DNA from: Granulosicoccus sp963833195
GTDB taxonomy: Bacteria; Pseudomonadota; Gammaproteobacteria; Granulosicoccales; Granulosicoccaceae
NCBI GenBank assembly: GCA_963833195.1
Contig: CAWHXF010000027.1
Location: 620,001-684,000, forward strand
Length of the DNA: 64,000 nucleotides
Reading direction: 5' to 3'
Of the stretch, positions 17,071 through 27,979 are shown piece after piece. The notes beneath the pieces are model-generated. The model ran no database searches and was not told the origin of the DNA. It saw only the letters and a list, made by a program, of their open reading frames with translations. The stretch's first letter is position 1. Each line of letters begins with the position of its first letter. The position numbers and the translations under genes were made by a program.

Positions 17071-17775
17071 TCACGCGTTGCCGGGCAGCGCTCGAGGTGG
17101 TGGGTTCGTTCGCCGGATCACCTTCAGCTCGGTGGCGTCGTCGAGTGGGCCGCGGACGTCGTAGTCGAGCCGGCGATGCGCAACGAGGTGGAAGACGTGC
17201 GCGATTCCGACGCGCGAATCGTCGCCGGCGACGCCGGCGGCCAGCAGGGCGCCAAGGGTCGCGCAGCGTCCCGAGGCGACGGCGTCGACGATCCGCTCGC
17301 CTTCGTCGGCAGGGAAGGACATCCGTCGGTAGCGCTGAAGAACGAGGACGGTCGCGAGCGTCCGATCGCGGATGCGCGACTCGTCGTGAAGACGAAACGT
17401 CCAGCCGCGCCGTCGCGCGAGGCGCCGTGCCGCTTTCCACCCGGGCGACCACCGGCCCCGGTGGGCTCGCCACCGCGCGGACGGCCCTACCTCGACGAGC
17501 TCGGGACGAGCGTCGGAGCGAAAGACGAGGAAGTCGGGGGTGTAGGCATGCGAACGCCCGTCCGTACCCGTGAACGGCACCGTGACGGGCCGCGAGAGCA
17601 CTCCCGTGACGTTCGGAAAGAACTCCAGGCGGACCAGGTAGTCCCGCTCGAGCGCTGATTCGAACGCCACGGACGTCACGCCGCGAAAGGCGAACTTGCC
17701 GGACGCGCGCCGAGGGGGCGTTCGAATCCGGCTGGTCTCGCGCGGCGGGAGGCAATCTGAACCATGGGTGCTCAT
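17071..17775 (-). CDS. TnsA-like endonuclease-domain protein, catalytic Lys apparently lost
   Basis: 234 aa from the ATG at 17775; the longer frame upstream is not family-like. Residues about 28-150 resemble the TnsA N-terminal endonuclease domain of Tn7-type elements: FESALERDYLVRLEFFPNVT, then YTPDFLVF and ELVEV, followed by a helical C-terminal domain (WKAARRLARRRGWTFRLHDE). In TnsA the acidic residues are followed by an E-V-K type lysine; here the sequence reads VEVGPS, so the Lys seems replaced. No tnsB, tnsC or tniQ is nearby. It may be a domesticated or orphan protein. It ends next to a PIN-toxin remnant. Confidence 0.65.
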   Translation of the reverse strand: MSTHGSDCLPPRETSRIRTPPRRASGKFAFRGVTSVAFESALERDYLVRLEFFPNVTGVLSRPVTVPFTGTDGRSHAYTPDFLVFRSDARPELVEVGPSARWRAHRGRWSPGWKAARRLARRRGWTFRLHDESRIRDRTLATVLVLQRYRRMSFPADEGERIVDAVASGRCATLGALLAAGVAGDDSRVGIAHVFHLVAHRRLDYDVRGPLDDATELKVIRRTNPPPRALPGNA

Positions 17776-17920
17776 GCCGATCCGGCTCCACCGGTTCCGT
17801 TCGTCGATCGCATCCGCTCGAACCGGATGCGCTCGTGAGCCGCTGGATCGTCGTACCGCCGATACCGGGACGTGGTGAAACCTCGCGCTCGCGACGGGCA
17901 GCACACGGACAGCTTGCGCA

Positions 17921-19300
17921 TCACGGTACGCCGCCAACAGGATGGGCACGCCGACCGCCCGGTGATCCCGCCACTCGATGAGCGCCCGCCGGCACGTCGC
18001 GCCGCCACGCGCTCGCGCCGTTCACGATCGTCTCGGCGATGGCCCTGTCGTCACCCAGGATGAACAGCGCGAAGATCTTCTCCTCGAGGGTCTGCGCAGC
18101 CCGAGTGCGCCGGTCCATCAGCGGCGTGCACTCGAGATCGACGACGATGAAATCCGCTTCCTTGCCGGGCGCGAGGTTGCCGATGCGATCGTCGACGTAC
18201 AGCGCCTTCGCGCTGCCGAGGGTCGCGAGGTACAACGCGCCGTAGGGCGAGAGCGTGCGGCCGGCCAGCTGCGCCACCTTGTACGCTTCCGCGAGGGTCT
18301 GCAGCATGCTGAAGCTCGTGCCCGCGCCGACATCGGTCCCCAGGGCGACGCGCGCGCCCGCCCCGCGCGCGGCCGCCAGGTCGAACAGCCCGCTGCCTAG
18401 GAAGGTGTTCGCGGTCGGGCAGAACGCCATCGCCGCCCCGCGCTCGGCGATGAGATGTCGATCGTCGGCGTCGAGGTGGATGCAGTGGGCCAGCACGGTG
18501 CGCTCGCGCAGCAACCCGAAGCGTTCGTACACGTCGAGGTAGCTGCGCGCCTCGGGGAAGAGCTTCGCCACCCAGGCGACCTCCGCGGTGTTCTCGGCAA
18601 TGTGGGTGTGGACGAAGGTGTCGGGGTACTCGGCCGCGAGCTGCCCGGCGCGCCAAAGCTGCTCGGCGCTCGACGTCGGTGCGAAGCGCGGCGTGATCGC
18701 GTACTCCAGCCGGTCCACGCCGTGCCAGCGCTCGATCAGCGCCTTGCCGTCGCGGTAGCCGCTCTCGGGGGTGTCCCGAAGGGCCGGCGGGCAATGCCGG
18801 TCCATCAGCACCTTGCCGGCCATCAAGCGCATGCCGCGGCGACGTGCGGCGCCGAAGATGGCGTCGACCGAATGCGCGTGCACGGTGCCGAGCACGAGGG
18901 CGCTGGTGGTGCCGTTCCTGAGCAACTCGTCGAGGAAGAACGTCGCGGCTTCGGTCGCATGGCCGGGGTCGGCGAAGCGCATCTCGGCCGGGAACACGTA
19001 CGTTTCCAGCCACTCGAGCAGCTGCTTGCCGTACGAGGCGATCATGTCCGTCTGGGGACAGTGCACGTGAGCGTCGATCAGGCCCGGCAGGATCAACCGG
19101 CCGCGGCAGTCGTGCACCTCGGTGCCCTCGGGCAGCGCGGGCAGCAGCGCGACCGCATCGCCCAGCTGCTCGACACGGCCCTCGCGCACGACCAGCAGCC
19201 CGTCCTCGAAGTGCTGCACGGCGTCGACGCCACCGACGTCGGGATCGCCCACGCAGTGCACCAGGGTGGCGCGCCAGGCGCTCGGTGGCGAGATGCTCAT
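17921..19300 (-). CDS. guaD: Guanine deaminase
   Basis: 459 aa cytoplasmic amidohydrolase. Zinc motif LIDAHVHCPQTDMIASYG, then VHTHIAENTAEV, LAHCIHLD and GTDVGAGTSFSML are those of GuaD. It converts guanine to xanthine, feeding xanthine dehydrogenase encoded by the three genes upstream in the same operon. The start ATG at 19300 overlaps the xdhC stop (ATGA). The C-terminus runs about 20 residues past the usual end (VAGSPGGRRAHPVGG), perhaps from a nearby indel. It is the last gene of xdhA-xdhB-xdhC-guaD. Confidence 0.94.
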   Translation of the reverse strand: MSISPPSAWRATLVHCVGDPDVGGVDAVQHFEDGLLVVREGRVEQLGDAVALLPALPEGTEVHDCRGRLILPGLIDAHVHCPQTDMIASYGKQLLEWLETYVFPAEMRFADPGHATEAATFFLDELLRNGTTSALVLGTVHAHSVDAIFGAARRRGMRLMAGKVLMDRHCPPALRDTPESGYRDGKALIERWHGVDRLEYAITPRFAPTSSAEQLWRAGQLAAEYPDTFVHTHIAENTAEVAWVAKLFPEARSYLDVYERFGLLRERTVLAHCIHLDADDRHLIAERGAAMAFCPTANTFLGSGLFDLAAARGAGARVALGTDVGAGTSFSMLQTLAEAYKVAQLAGRTLSPYGALYLATLGSAKALYVDDRIGNLAPGKEADFIVVDLECTPLMDRRTRAAQTLEEKIFALFILGDDRAIAETIVNGASAWRRDVPAGAHRVAGSPGGRRAHPVGGVP

Positions 19301-20403
19301 CGTCGTTTCAGCGCGACCTGACGGGGAGGGGAGGATGACGCCGCGACGTGCCGTCCGCACTCGCGCACGCGCAGCAGCTGCGCCGCCACGGCGATCGCGA
19401 TCTCGGTCGGGTGCTTGCCGGTGATGCCGTCCACGCCGATCGGGCAGACGAGCCGCGCAAGAGCTTCGGTGTCGAACCCGCGCGCGAGCAGGCGCTGCTC
19501 GAAGCGGCGGCGCTTGGTCATGGAGCCGATCAGGCCGCACCACGCCAGGTCGGTGCGTTCGAGCGCGCGCTCGCAGATCGCCTGGTCGAGCGCGTGGCTG
19601 TGGGTCATGACGATCAGGTGGCTGCCCGGCGGCGCGTCGTCGACCTCGTCGCGGGGCCGCTCGCTGAACAGCGTGCGCACATTGCCGGGGAGCTCGGGCG
19701 GGAACTGCGAGGCGCGCGAATCCACCCACGTGATGGAGCACGGCAAGCGGTGCAGCACGTCCACCAGCGCGCGCCCGACGTGCCCGGCGCCGAACAGGCG
19801 GATATCGAAGTCGTTCGGCACGACAGGCTCGTAGAGGAACGGCGGCTCCCATCGGGTCGTCGAAGTGCCGGAGCCGCGCAGCATTTCGCGAGCCCGGGCC
19901 CGAGCGGCATGCCAGTCCCCGTCGGGCAGTCCGCCGTCCGCCAAGTGTTCGGTCATGCCCGGCGCGGGACCAGGGACGATGCATTTGACCGGCTCGCGGT
20001 CGTCCGGCGCCGAAGCGAACCGCGTGACGATGACGGCGGCGCGCCCGCTGCGCCGCAGCTCCTGCAGCCGACGGACCCACCCCGGGCGCTCGGCGGGCAC
20101 GCGCTCGAACGACAGGTGCACCACCCCGCCGCAGCATTGGCCCAGCCGAGCGCCGAGCGGAAAGCGCTCCAGCCGGGGCGGCGCGCCCGGAGTCGCGAGC
20201 GCGGCGCGAGCCAGCTCGATCGCGCGGTACTCGAGGTGTCCCCCGCCGATGGTGCCGAGGCAGCCCTTCGCCGTGACCAGCATGCGCGTGCCGGCGTCGC
20301 GCGGGCACGAGCCGCGCGCGAGCGCGACCCCGACGAGCACGCACTCGTCGATGCCCCGGCCGTTCGCCTCGCCGCGCGCGAGCTCGTCCAGCCAGTCGCT
20401 CAT
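19297..20403 (-). CDS. xdhC: Xanthine dehydrogenase accessory protein
   Basis: 368 aa from the ATG at 20403. The N-terminal half has the XdhC/CoxI motif (ARGSCPRDAGTRMLVTAKGC, GTIGGGHLEYRAIELAR, GQCCGGVVHLSFE). The C-terminal half is a Rossmann-like domain (IRLFGAGHVGRALVDVL, VMTHSHALDQAICERAL, WCGLIGSMTKRRRFEQRL, GKHPTEIAIAVAAQLL). It sulfurates and inserts molybdenum cofactor into XdhAB. It lies 13 bp after xdhB and overlaps guaD. Confidence 0.94.
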   Translation of the reverse strand: MSDWLDELARGEANGRGIDECVLVGVALARGSCPRDAGTRMLVTAKGCLGTIGGGHLEYRAIELARAALATPGAPPRLERFPLGARLGQCCGGVVHLSFERVPAERPGWVRRLQELRRSGRAAVIVTRFASAPDDREPVKCIVPGPAPGMTEHLADGGLPDGDWHAARARAREMLRGSGTSTTRWEPPFLYEPVVPNDFDIRLFGAGHVGRALVDVLHRLPCSITWVDSRASQFPPELPGNVRTLFSERPRDEVDDAPPGSHLIVMTHSHALDQAICERALERTDLAWCGLIGSMTKRRRFEQRLLARGFDTEALARLVCPIGVDGITGKHPTEIAIAVAAQLLRVRECGRHVAASSSPPRQVALKRR

Positions 20404-20416
20404 GCGGGCGAGCCGT

Positions 20417-22825
20417 TCACGCGAGCGGCGCGATCGGATCGACACCGCGCAGCTCGTCGACCGCGTTCAGGATCGATTCCGGCGTCGCCGGGGCGATGAG
20501 CGGTGGGTTGGCCCGGTAGTCGGCGACGCTCGCCACCGCGTCGCGCAGCGCGAAGAACACCGAGAAGCCGTGCAGCAGCGGCGGCTCGCCGACCGCCTTG
20601 GAGCGCAGGATCGTGTCCTTGTGATTCGCGTTCGCGAACAGCGTCGTGCGCAGGTCCGCCGGGCAGTCGTTGACCGCCGGAATCTTGTAGGTCGCCGGCG
20701 CGTGCGTGGTCAGCTTGCCGGCGCCGTTCCAGACGAGCTCCTCCATCGTCAGCCAGCCCATGCCCTGGATGAACGCCCCTTCCACCTGGCCGACGTCGAT
20801 CGCCGCGTTCAGCGGATTGCCGGCGTCGTGCAGCAGGTCCGCGCGCACGAGCTTCCATTCGCCGGTCAGCGTGTCCACGATCACCTCCGAGACGCTCGCC
20901 CCGTAGGCGAAGTAGTAGAAGGGCCGGCCCGTCATCGTCTCCTTGTCCCAGTGCAGGTCCGGGGTGGCGTAGAAGCCGTCGGACCACAGTTGCACGCGAG
21001 CCCGGTAGGCCTCCTCGACGAGCTCGGCGAACCCGAGCTCCACACCGTCCGCGACCACGCGATCGTCGACGAACCGGACGTCCTCGGGCGCGCCGCCGAA
21101 GCGCTCGGCGGCGAACGTCGCGAGTCTTGTCCTGATGCGGCGCGCGGCGTCCTCGCCGGCCTTGCCGTTCAGATCCGCGCCGGTGGAGGCGGCGGTCGCG
21201 GACGTGTTGGCGATCTTGCTCGTGTCGGCCGCCGATGCGCGCACGCGCTCGAGCGAGACGCCGAGCTCGCCGGCGACGACCTGCGCGACCTTCGTGTTGA
21301 GCCCCTGGCCCATCTCGGTGCCGCCGTGGTTCACGAGCACCGAGCCGTCGGTGTAGACGTGCACGAGGGCGCCGGCCTGGTTGTAGTGGGCGACGTTGAA
21401 CGAGATGCCGAACTTCACCGGTGTCAGCGCGATCCCCTTCTTGAGCACCGGGCTAGTGGCGTTGAAGTCGCGGGTCGCCGCGCGGCGACCCGCGTAGTCG
21501 CTCGTGGCCTCGAGCTCGGCGACGAGCTCGTGGATGACGTTGTCCTCGACCTTCTGGCCGTAGGGCGTGACGTCGCGCGCTGCCGACGCCGTAGAAGTTG
21601 GCCTTCCTCACGTCGAGCGGGTCCTCACCGAGCGTGCGCGCGATGTCGTCGATCACGTTCTCCATGACCAGCGCGCCCTGCGGACCGCCGAAGCCGCGGA
21701 AGGCGGTGTTCGATTGCGTGTTCGTCTTCGCGCAATACGCGGCGATGTCCGCGTGCTCGAGGAAGTAGGCGTTGTCGACGTGACAGATCGCGCGCGTGGC
21801 GACCGGGGCGGACAGGTCGGTCGAGAAACCGGCGCGCGTGATCATCTCCACGCGTACCGCGTTGATGGTGCCGTCGGGCTCGTAGCCCGCCTCGTAGTCG
21901 TACTCGAAGCAGTGGCGCTTGCCGGTGATCAGCATGTCGTCGTCCCGATCGAGCCGGAGCTTGACGGGACGTCCCAGCTTGCGCGCGCCGAGCGCCGCGA
22001 CGCAGCAGAACAACGCCGACTGCGACTCCTTGCCGCCGAAGCCGCCGCCCATGCGGCGCATCTCGACGACCACCCGGTTCGCGCTCAGCCCCAGCAGCTC
22101 GCACACGAGCTTCTGCATCTCGCTCGGGTGCTGGGTCGAGCAGTGGACGAACAATCCTCCGTCCTCCTTCGGGACGACGTAGGAGATCTGACCCTCGAGG
22201 TAGAACTGCTCCTGGCCCCCGGCGCGGAAGGTGCCCACGAGTCGGTGCGAGGAGCGCTCCAGCGCGGCCGCCGCGTCGCCGCGCTCCAGGCGCATCGGCG
22301 GCAGCACCCAGGAGCCACGCCCGTGCGCCTCGCGCGGCGAGAACGTGGCGGGCAGCTCCTCGTACTCGACGCGCGCTCGCCGCGCCGCGCGTCTGGCCTG
22401 GTCGTAGCTCTCGGCATAGACGGCGTACATCGGCTGGCCGACGTACTGGACCGATCCGTCCGCGAGCACCGGGTCGTCGTGCACGATCGGGCCGCAGTCG
22501 TTCCTGCCCGGGATGTCGGCGGCCGTCAGCACCGCGACGACCCCGAGCGAGGCGCGCACCGGTGCGAGGTCCATCGAGCGGATGCGCGCGTGCGCCACGT
22601 CGCTCAGCCCGAGCGCGGCGTGCAGCGTGCCGGCCGTCTCGGGAATGTCGTCGATGTAGGTCGCCTCGCCCGTGACGTGCAGGTGAGCCGACTCGTGCGG
22701 GGGTGCCACGCGCTCGGCGCGGATCGCCGGGATGGGTCCGGCCGCGTCGCGGGCGGCGGGGACGTCGTCGTCCGCGCGCGCGGTGCGATCGGCGACGGGA
22801 CTCGTGACGGGGGTGTCGAGCTCGC

Positions 22826-22829
<4 letters not shown>
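20417..22829 (-). pseudogene. xdhB: Xanthine dehydrogenase molybdopterin subunit, one frameshift
   Basis: About 803 aa after correction. The first two-thirds (PPHESAHLHVTGEATYIDDI, GGQEQFYLEGQ, MGGGFGGKESQSALF, FRGFGGPQGALVMENVIDDI) run from the ATG at 22829 to about 21581. The frame then breaks at YGVGSAR. A one-base insertion at 21581 (T on the plus strand) accounts for it. The next frame continues RDVTPYGQKVEDNVIHELV and then LVNHGGTEMGQGLNTKVAQV, TGADLNGKAGEDAARRI and KAVGEPPLLHG to 20417. It holds the molybdenum cofactor site that hydroxylates hypoxanthine and xanthine. It overlaps xdhA by ATGA. Both halves keep perfect family sequence, so the break is recent or artefactual. Confidence 0.9.
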
Positions 22830-24332
<1,503 letters not shown>

Positions 24333-24426
24333 GCTTCCCCCTCACGATCGCGCCGACACCGCGCCGGACGCATCGTCGGGATGTTGCGCCGCCGCACGCG
24401 ACTCGCACAGCACCGATTTGTCACCC

Positions 24427-24449
24427 CCCGCTGCCCTAACGGCAGCGGG
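24427..24449 (-). terminator. Hairpin across the LysR stop codon
   Basis: Nine-base arms (CCCGCTGCC at 24427-24435, GGCAGCGGG at 24441-24449) enclose a CTAAC loop that contains the TAG stop of the LysR gene. It is a perfect GC-rich stem without a T-run. It would separate LysR transcription from xdhA, or attenuate read-through into it. Confidence 0.5.
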
Positions 24450-25362
24450 CCCATTCGTCGGCGTAGTCATCCAGGCGCGATCCGAGCAGCGCCAGCAGCG
24501 TCTCGAACGGCACGCCGCGCACGGCACCGGAGCGCACGCACAGGCTCAGCCGCTGATGCACCGGCGCGCCGTCGTGGTGCAGCGGCACGTGCACGAGCGA
24601 GCCGGCCCTCAGGTGCGCCTCGAGCCCCATCGCCGTCTGGAAGCCGACGCCGAGCCGGCGATCGATCATCGTGCGCAGGAACTCCACCGAGTTCGAGGTC
24701 GACACGATCGACGGCGGTGCCTCGAGCGTCTCGATCATCCGGTCCAGGCGCCGGCGCAGCGGCCAGGACGCGTCGGGCAGGATCAACGCGAACGGCACGC
24801 ACTCGGGCACGCCGAGCGCGTCGGCCCGCGCCAGCGGATGCTCCGGGCTGACGATCGCGCCGACGGCGAGCTCGCGCGCGGCGATCTCCTCGATGCCGTC
24901 CTCCCGGGTACTGTCGAAGGCGATGGCGATATCGGCCTCGGCGCCTCGAAGCAGCTCGTCGAGCTCGTGGCCGCCGGCCGCCCGGAACGCGGAGCCGCTG
25001 CTCGGGCAGGCGATGTGGAAATCCACGAGCGTCGGGGGCAGGAACTCGGCGATGACCGACTCCTGGCCCGCGACGGTGATCGGCCGCTCCACCGACGAAT
25101 CGAGCGCGACGATCGCCGCGAGACAGCGCTCGGCGTCGGTGAGGGTGCGCTCGACGTGCCCGAGCAGCAGGCGGCCCGCCGGCGTGAGTTCGGTGCCGCC
25201 GGGCACGCGGTCGAACAGCTTGGTGCCGAGCTCGTCCTCGACCTTCAGGATCTGGCGGTTGATGGCCGACGACGCGACGAACAAGCGGTTGCTGGCGAGA
25301 CGCATCGATCCGCACCGCGCCACCTCGACGAAGTATTTCAGGAACGGTGCATGGATCGGCAA
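24436..25362 (-). CDS. LysR-family regulator, probably of the xdh/purine genes
   Basis: 308 aa. The N-terminal wHTH (FLKYFVEVARCGSMRLASNR, SSAINRQILKVEDELGTKLF) and a substrate-binding-like effector domain (PITVAGQESVIAEFLPPTLV, ADIAIAFDSTREDG, SIVSTSNSVEFLRTMI) are intact. It sits between xdhA and the purine permease gene on the same strand, 9 bp after the permease stop. Purine catabolism is therefore the obvious regulon, with a purine or urate as effector. That is inference from position. Confidence 0.9.
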   Translation of the reverse strand: MPIHAPFLKYFVEVARCGSMRLASNRLFVASSAINRQILKVEDELGTKLFDRVPGGTELTPAGRLLLGHVERTLTDAERCLAAIVALDSSVERPITVAGQESVIAEFLPPTLVDFHIACPSSGSAFRAAGGHELDELLRGAEADIAIAFDSTREDGIEEIAARELAVGAIVSPEHPLARADALGVPECVPFALILPDASWPLRRRLDRMIETLEAPPSIVSTSNSVEFLRTMIDRRLGVGFQTAMGLEAHLRAGSLVHVPLHHDGAPVHQRLSLCVRSGAVRGVPFETLLALLGSRLDDYADEWARCR

Positions 25363-25371
25363 GGCCTGCGT

Positions 25372-26967
25372 TCAGCCGACGAGATCACCGGCCGTACCGC
25401 CGATGGGGCGGGGCGGGGCCGGCGAGAGCGGGAACTCGACATCCTCGTCCTGCACGAGCGGTGCGCGCGAGGCGAGGGCCAGGATGCCGGCCAGCAGCAG
25501 GTAGCCCCACATCAGCGCGTCCGTCGGGTCCGGCCATTGCAAGGAGGCGCCGTGGATGACGCCGAAGGCGGTGAGCAGCGCCGCGAGCCCCGCCACGATC
25601 TGCGCCCGGCGGATCCTGCCGTCGATCAGGAACACGGTGAAGGCGCCCCACAGCATGCCGCTCACGATGGCGCCCTGCGCGAGTGCCGACTGCCCGACCA
25701 CGTGCGCGCCCTGCGTGAGCATCGAGGCGACGAAGGCCTCGTCGACGAGGTCCGGGACGCCCTCCACGCCCGCGTCGCGCAGCGCGTTGATCATCGAACC
25801 CCACTTGGTGACGAGCAGGCCCGACACGTGCGGAATGAACGCGATGGCGATGGCGATGTGGTGTTTCGGCTCGCAGGAGCGGAACGACGTCGCGATGATG
25901 GAGATGCCGACGAACACCAGGATCGGCGCTACGGCCGCATCGGGCACGAGGTTGCCGAGGAAGGCCACCAGACCGAACGTGGAGCCGACCATGAACACGA
26001 TGCCGACGCCGAGCGCGTAGCCGGAGCGCGCGCGCATGCGCTTGTAGGCCGGGTGCCCGATGTACACGGTCGTCGGGAACGGCGATCCGAACAACCCGCC
26101 GATCATCGTGCCGACGCCGTCGGTCACCTGGCAGGCGCCCACCGGGTAGCGGTCCCCGGCCGCCTCGGCCGACTCGACGTTGTTCATCGTCTCGATGAAG
26201 TTGTAGATCTGCACCGGGATCAGCACCGCGAAGAGCGCGGGGTTGTCGAACAGGTGCCCCATGCCGACCACGAGGTCGCCGAACCAGGGCAGCGGCGGGT
26301 ATACGCCCACCCCCTCGAAGCTGAAGCTCGACTTGCCCAGCACCAGCGCCACGAGGGTCGCGGCGATCAGCGCGGTCAGGCCCGCCGGCATGCCGAACGG
26401 CAGCCGGAAGCGCCCGACCATGCCCCACAGGATGAACGCGAGCGCGGTGAAGCCGACGAGCGGATCCTCGTAGATGCGCGCGAGCGCGGTGGTGGAGATG
26501 AACACGAGGGCGATGCCCGAGAGCGTGCCGAGCATGCCGGCGCGCGGCGTGACCCGCTTGAGCCAGGGCCCGATCACCGCGCCGAACACCTCGACGAGAC
26601 CGCCGATCACGCCGGCGGCGATGCCGACCTGCCAGGCGAGCAGCGGGTCGTTGGTCGCCCAGTAGATCGGGCCGATGACGCCGAACAGGTACACGAACAT
26701 GACCGGCGTGCTGATGCCGTAGGGCAACGCCGTGACGTCGCTGCGGTTCTCGCGTCGGGCGAGCCGCTGGGCCAGCCAGACGTAGACGCCGATGCCGATC
26801 ATGATCGACACGGCGGCGCCCGGCAGGATGCGCCCGAACACGATTTCGGGTGGCATGCCGAAGACGAAGCGGCACACGCCCGAGATGATCAGGAGGTTCG
26901 CCAGGGTGTCCGCGAAGAGCGCCCAGAACCCGTTGAGATCGTGCTTCGAGAAGATCGGGTAGTGCAT
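25372..26967 (-). CDS. NCS2/AzgA-type purine permease
   Basis: 531 aa with 12 or more hydrophobic segments. The ATG at 26967 has GAGGAACGGAG before it. The conserved opening (FSKHDLNGFWALFADTLANL), the mid-protein GSPFPTTVYIGHPAYKRM and the ALPYGISTP motif fit xanthine/uracil/AzgA-like transporters of the NCS2 superfamily. It should import a nucleobase into the cytoplasm by proton symport. It heads the minus-strand block permease-LysR-xdhABC-guaD and is divergent from the Rieske/GST/ABC operon. The substrate (xanthine, hypoxanthine, adenine or methylated purine) is not decidable here. Confidence 0.85.
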   Translation of the reverse strand: MHYPIFSKHDLNGFWALFADTLANLLIISGVCRFVFGMPPEIVFGRILPGAAVSIMIGIGVYVWLAQRLARRENRSDVTALPYGISTPVMFVYLFGVIGPIYWATNDPLLAWQVGIAAGVIGGLVEVFGAVIGPWLKRVTPRAGMLGTLSGIALVFISTTALARIYEDPLVGFTALAFILWGMVGRFRLPFGMPAGLTALIAATLVALVLGKSSFSFEGVGVYPPLPWFGDLVVGMGHLFDNPALFAVLIPVQIYNFIETMNNVESAEAAGDRYPVGACQVTDGVGTMIGGLFGSPFPTTVYIGHPAYKRMRARSGYALGVGIVFMVGSTFGLVAFLGNLVPDAAVAPILVFVGISIIATSFRSCEPKHHIAIAIAFIPHVSGLLVTKWGSMINALRDAGVEGVPDLVDEAFVASMLTQGAHVVGQSALAQGAIVSGMLWGAFTVFLIDGRIRRAQIVAGLAALLTAFGVIHGASLQWPDPTDALMWGYLLLAGILALASRAPLVQDEDVEFPLSPAPPRPIGGTAGDLVG

Positions 26968-27285
26968 GGCGCTCCGTTCCTCGGGTCGTGTGTCGTCGGT
27001 GTACCGGACATGGGCCCGGTTGCCTGACACGCGGGGTCACGGGTGCAGTGAGACCCCGTCGAGAATAGGCGTTTGGGCACGCACGTCGCCAGCGCAGAAA
27101 TCCGCGCACCCGATGCCGATGCGGCAGCGCGCCGTGACGCCCGGCAGCGTCGAGCGCCCTCGCCCGATACCGACGTGCTCGTACCCTCCGACCGGGCATC
27201 GCGGGCGCCGCGGACGCGAGTCGCGGTTGACCGATGCGCGATCTTCGTGGATACACTCGAGCACCGCCGGTCGAGGCCCCCGAGG
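26968..27285. promoter_or_regulatory. Divergent control region between the purine permease and Rieske operons
   Basis: This is a 318-bp gap with no convincing gene; an Arg-rich frame extends the Rieske gene upstream but is not family-like. The promoters of both purine-related operons must lie here. A somewhat AT-richer spot (CGAGAATAGGCG, 27059-27070) is the only candidate promoter element seen. Confidence 0.4.
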
Positions 27286-27954
27286 ATGACAGCGCTGCGC
27301 GATGACCGTTGGGTCGCGGTCGGACTGAAGGACGCGGTCGCCCCCGAATCCAGCAACCCCGTCATCGTCGACGGGTACGAGATCGCCGTCTGGCGCGGGC
27401 GCGGGGAAGACGTCCGCGTCTGGGAGGATCGGTGTCCCCACCGGGGGATGCGCCTGAGCTTCGGCTTCGTGCGCGATGAAACGCTGACCTGCCTGTATCA
27501 CGGCTGGCGATACGACGTGCAAGGTCGCTGTCGAATGATTCCGGCGCACCCCGCGCTCACCCCGCCCAGGACGATCTGTGCCCGCAGCTTCGAGACCCGC
27601 ACCACGCGCGGCATCGTCTACGCCAACCTCGCGGACGCGCCGGAGGCAACCTGGTCCGAGGCGACGGAGGAGGGCTGGCACGCGGTGCGCAGCATCTACC
27701 CGCGGGTCGCGATGGACAGCGTTCGTAGTCGGCTCGTCGGCGGGGAGACGGTCTTCGGCGGTCCGCTCGTGGAGGCCGCGCACCTGCGCTTCGACGCCCA
27801 CACGGCCCAGGCCGGCCGCGTGAGTCTGGCGCTGCAACCCGTGGGCGAGAGCGTGACCGCGGTGCACGTCGCCTGCGAGAGCGCGGATCCCGAAGCGCGT
27901 CTGGCGCTCGCCCGCCGCGTCGTGCGGCTGCGTCGCGAGCTGGAGCGACACTGA
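27286..27954 (+). CDS. Stand-alone Rieske [2Fe-2S] protein of a split oxygenase
   Basis: 222 aa from the ATG at 27286. The Rieske motif is complete: Cys50-Pro-His52 and Cys69-Leu-Tyr-His72 in DRCPHRGMRLSFGFVRD and LTCLYHGWRYDVQGRC. The C-terminal 100 residues look like a reduced, non-catalytic half of an oxygenase alpha subunit, without the mononuclear iron ligands. The next gene has the iron site but no Rieske cluster, so the two should work as one enzyme. It leads the operon Rieske-oxygenase-GST-ABC importer, with a 25-bp gap to the next gene. Confidence 0.85.
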   Translation: MTALRDDRWVAVGLKDAVAPESSNPVIVDGYEIAVWRGRGEDVRVWEDRCPHRGMRLSFGFVRDETLTCLYHGWRYDVQGRCRMIPAHPALTPPRTICARSFETRTTRGIVYANLADAPEATWSEATEEGWHAVRSIYPRVAMDSVRSRLVGGETVFGGPLVEAAHLRFDAHTAQAGRVSLALQPVGESVTAVHVACESADPEARLALARRVVRLRRELERH

Positions 27955-27979
27955 CGACAATCACCGAAGGAAAGCACCG

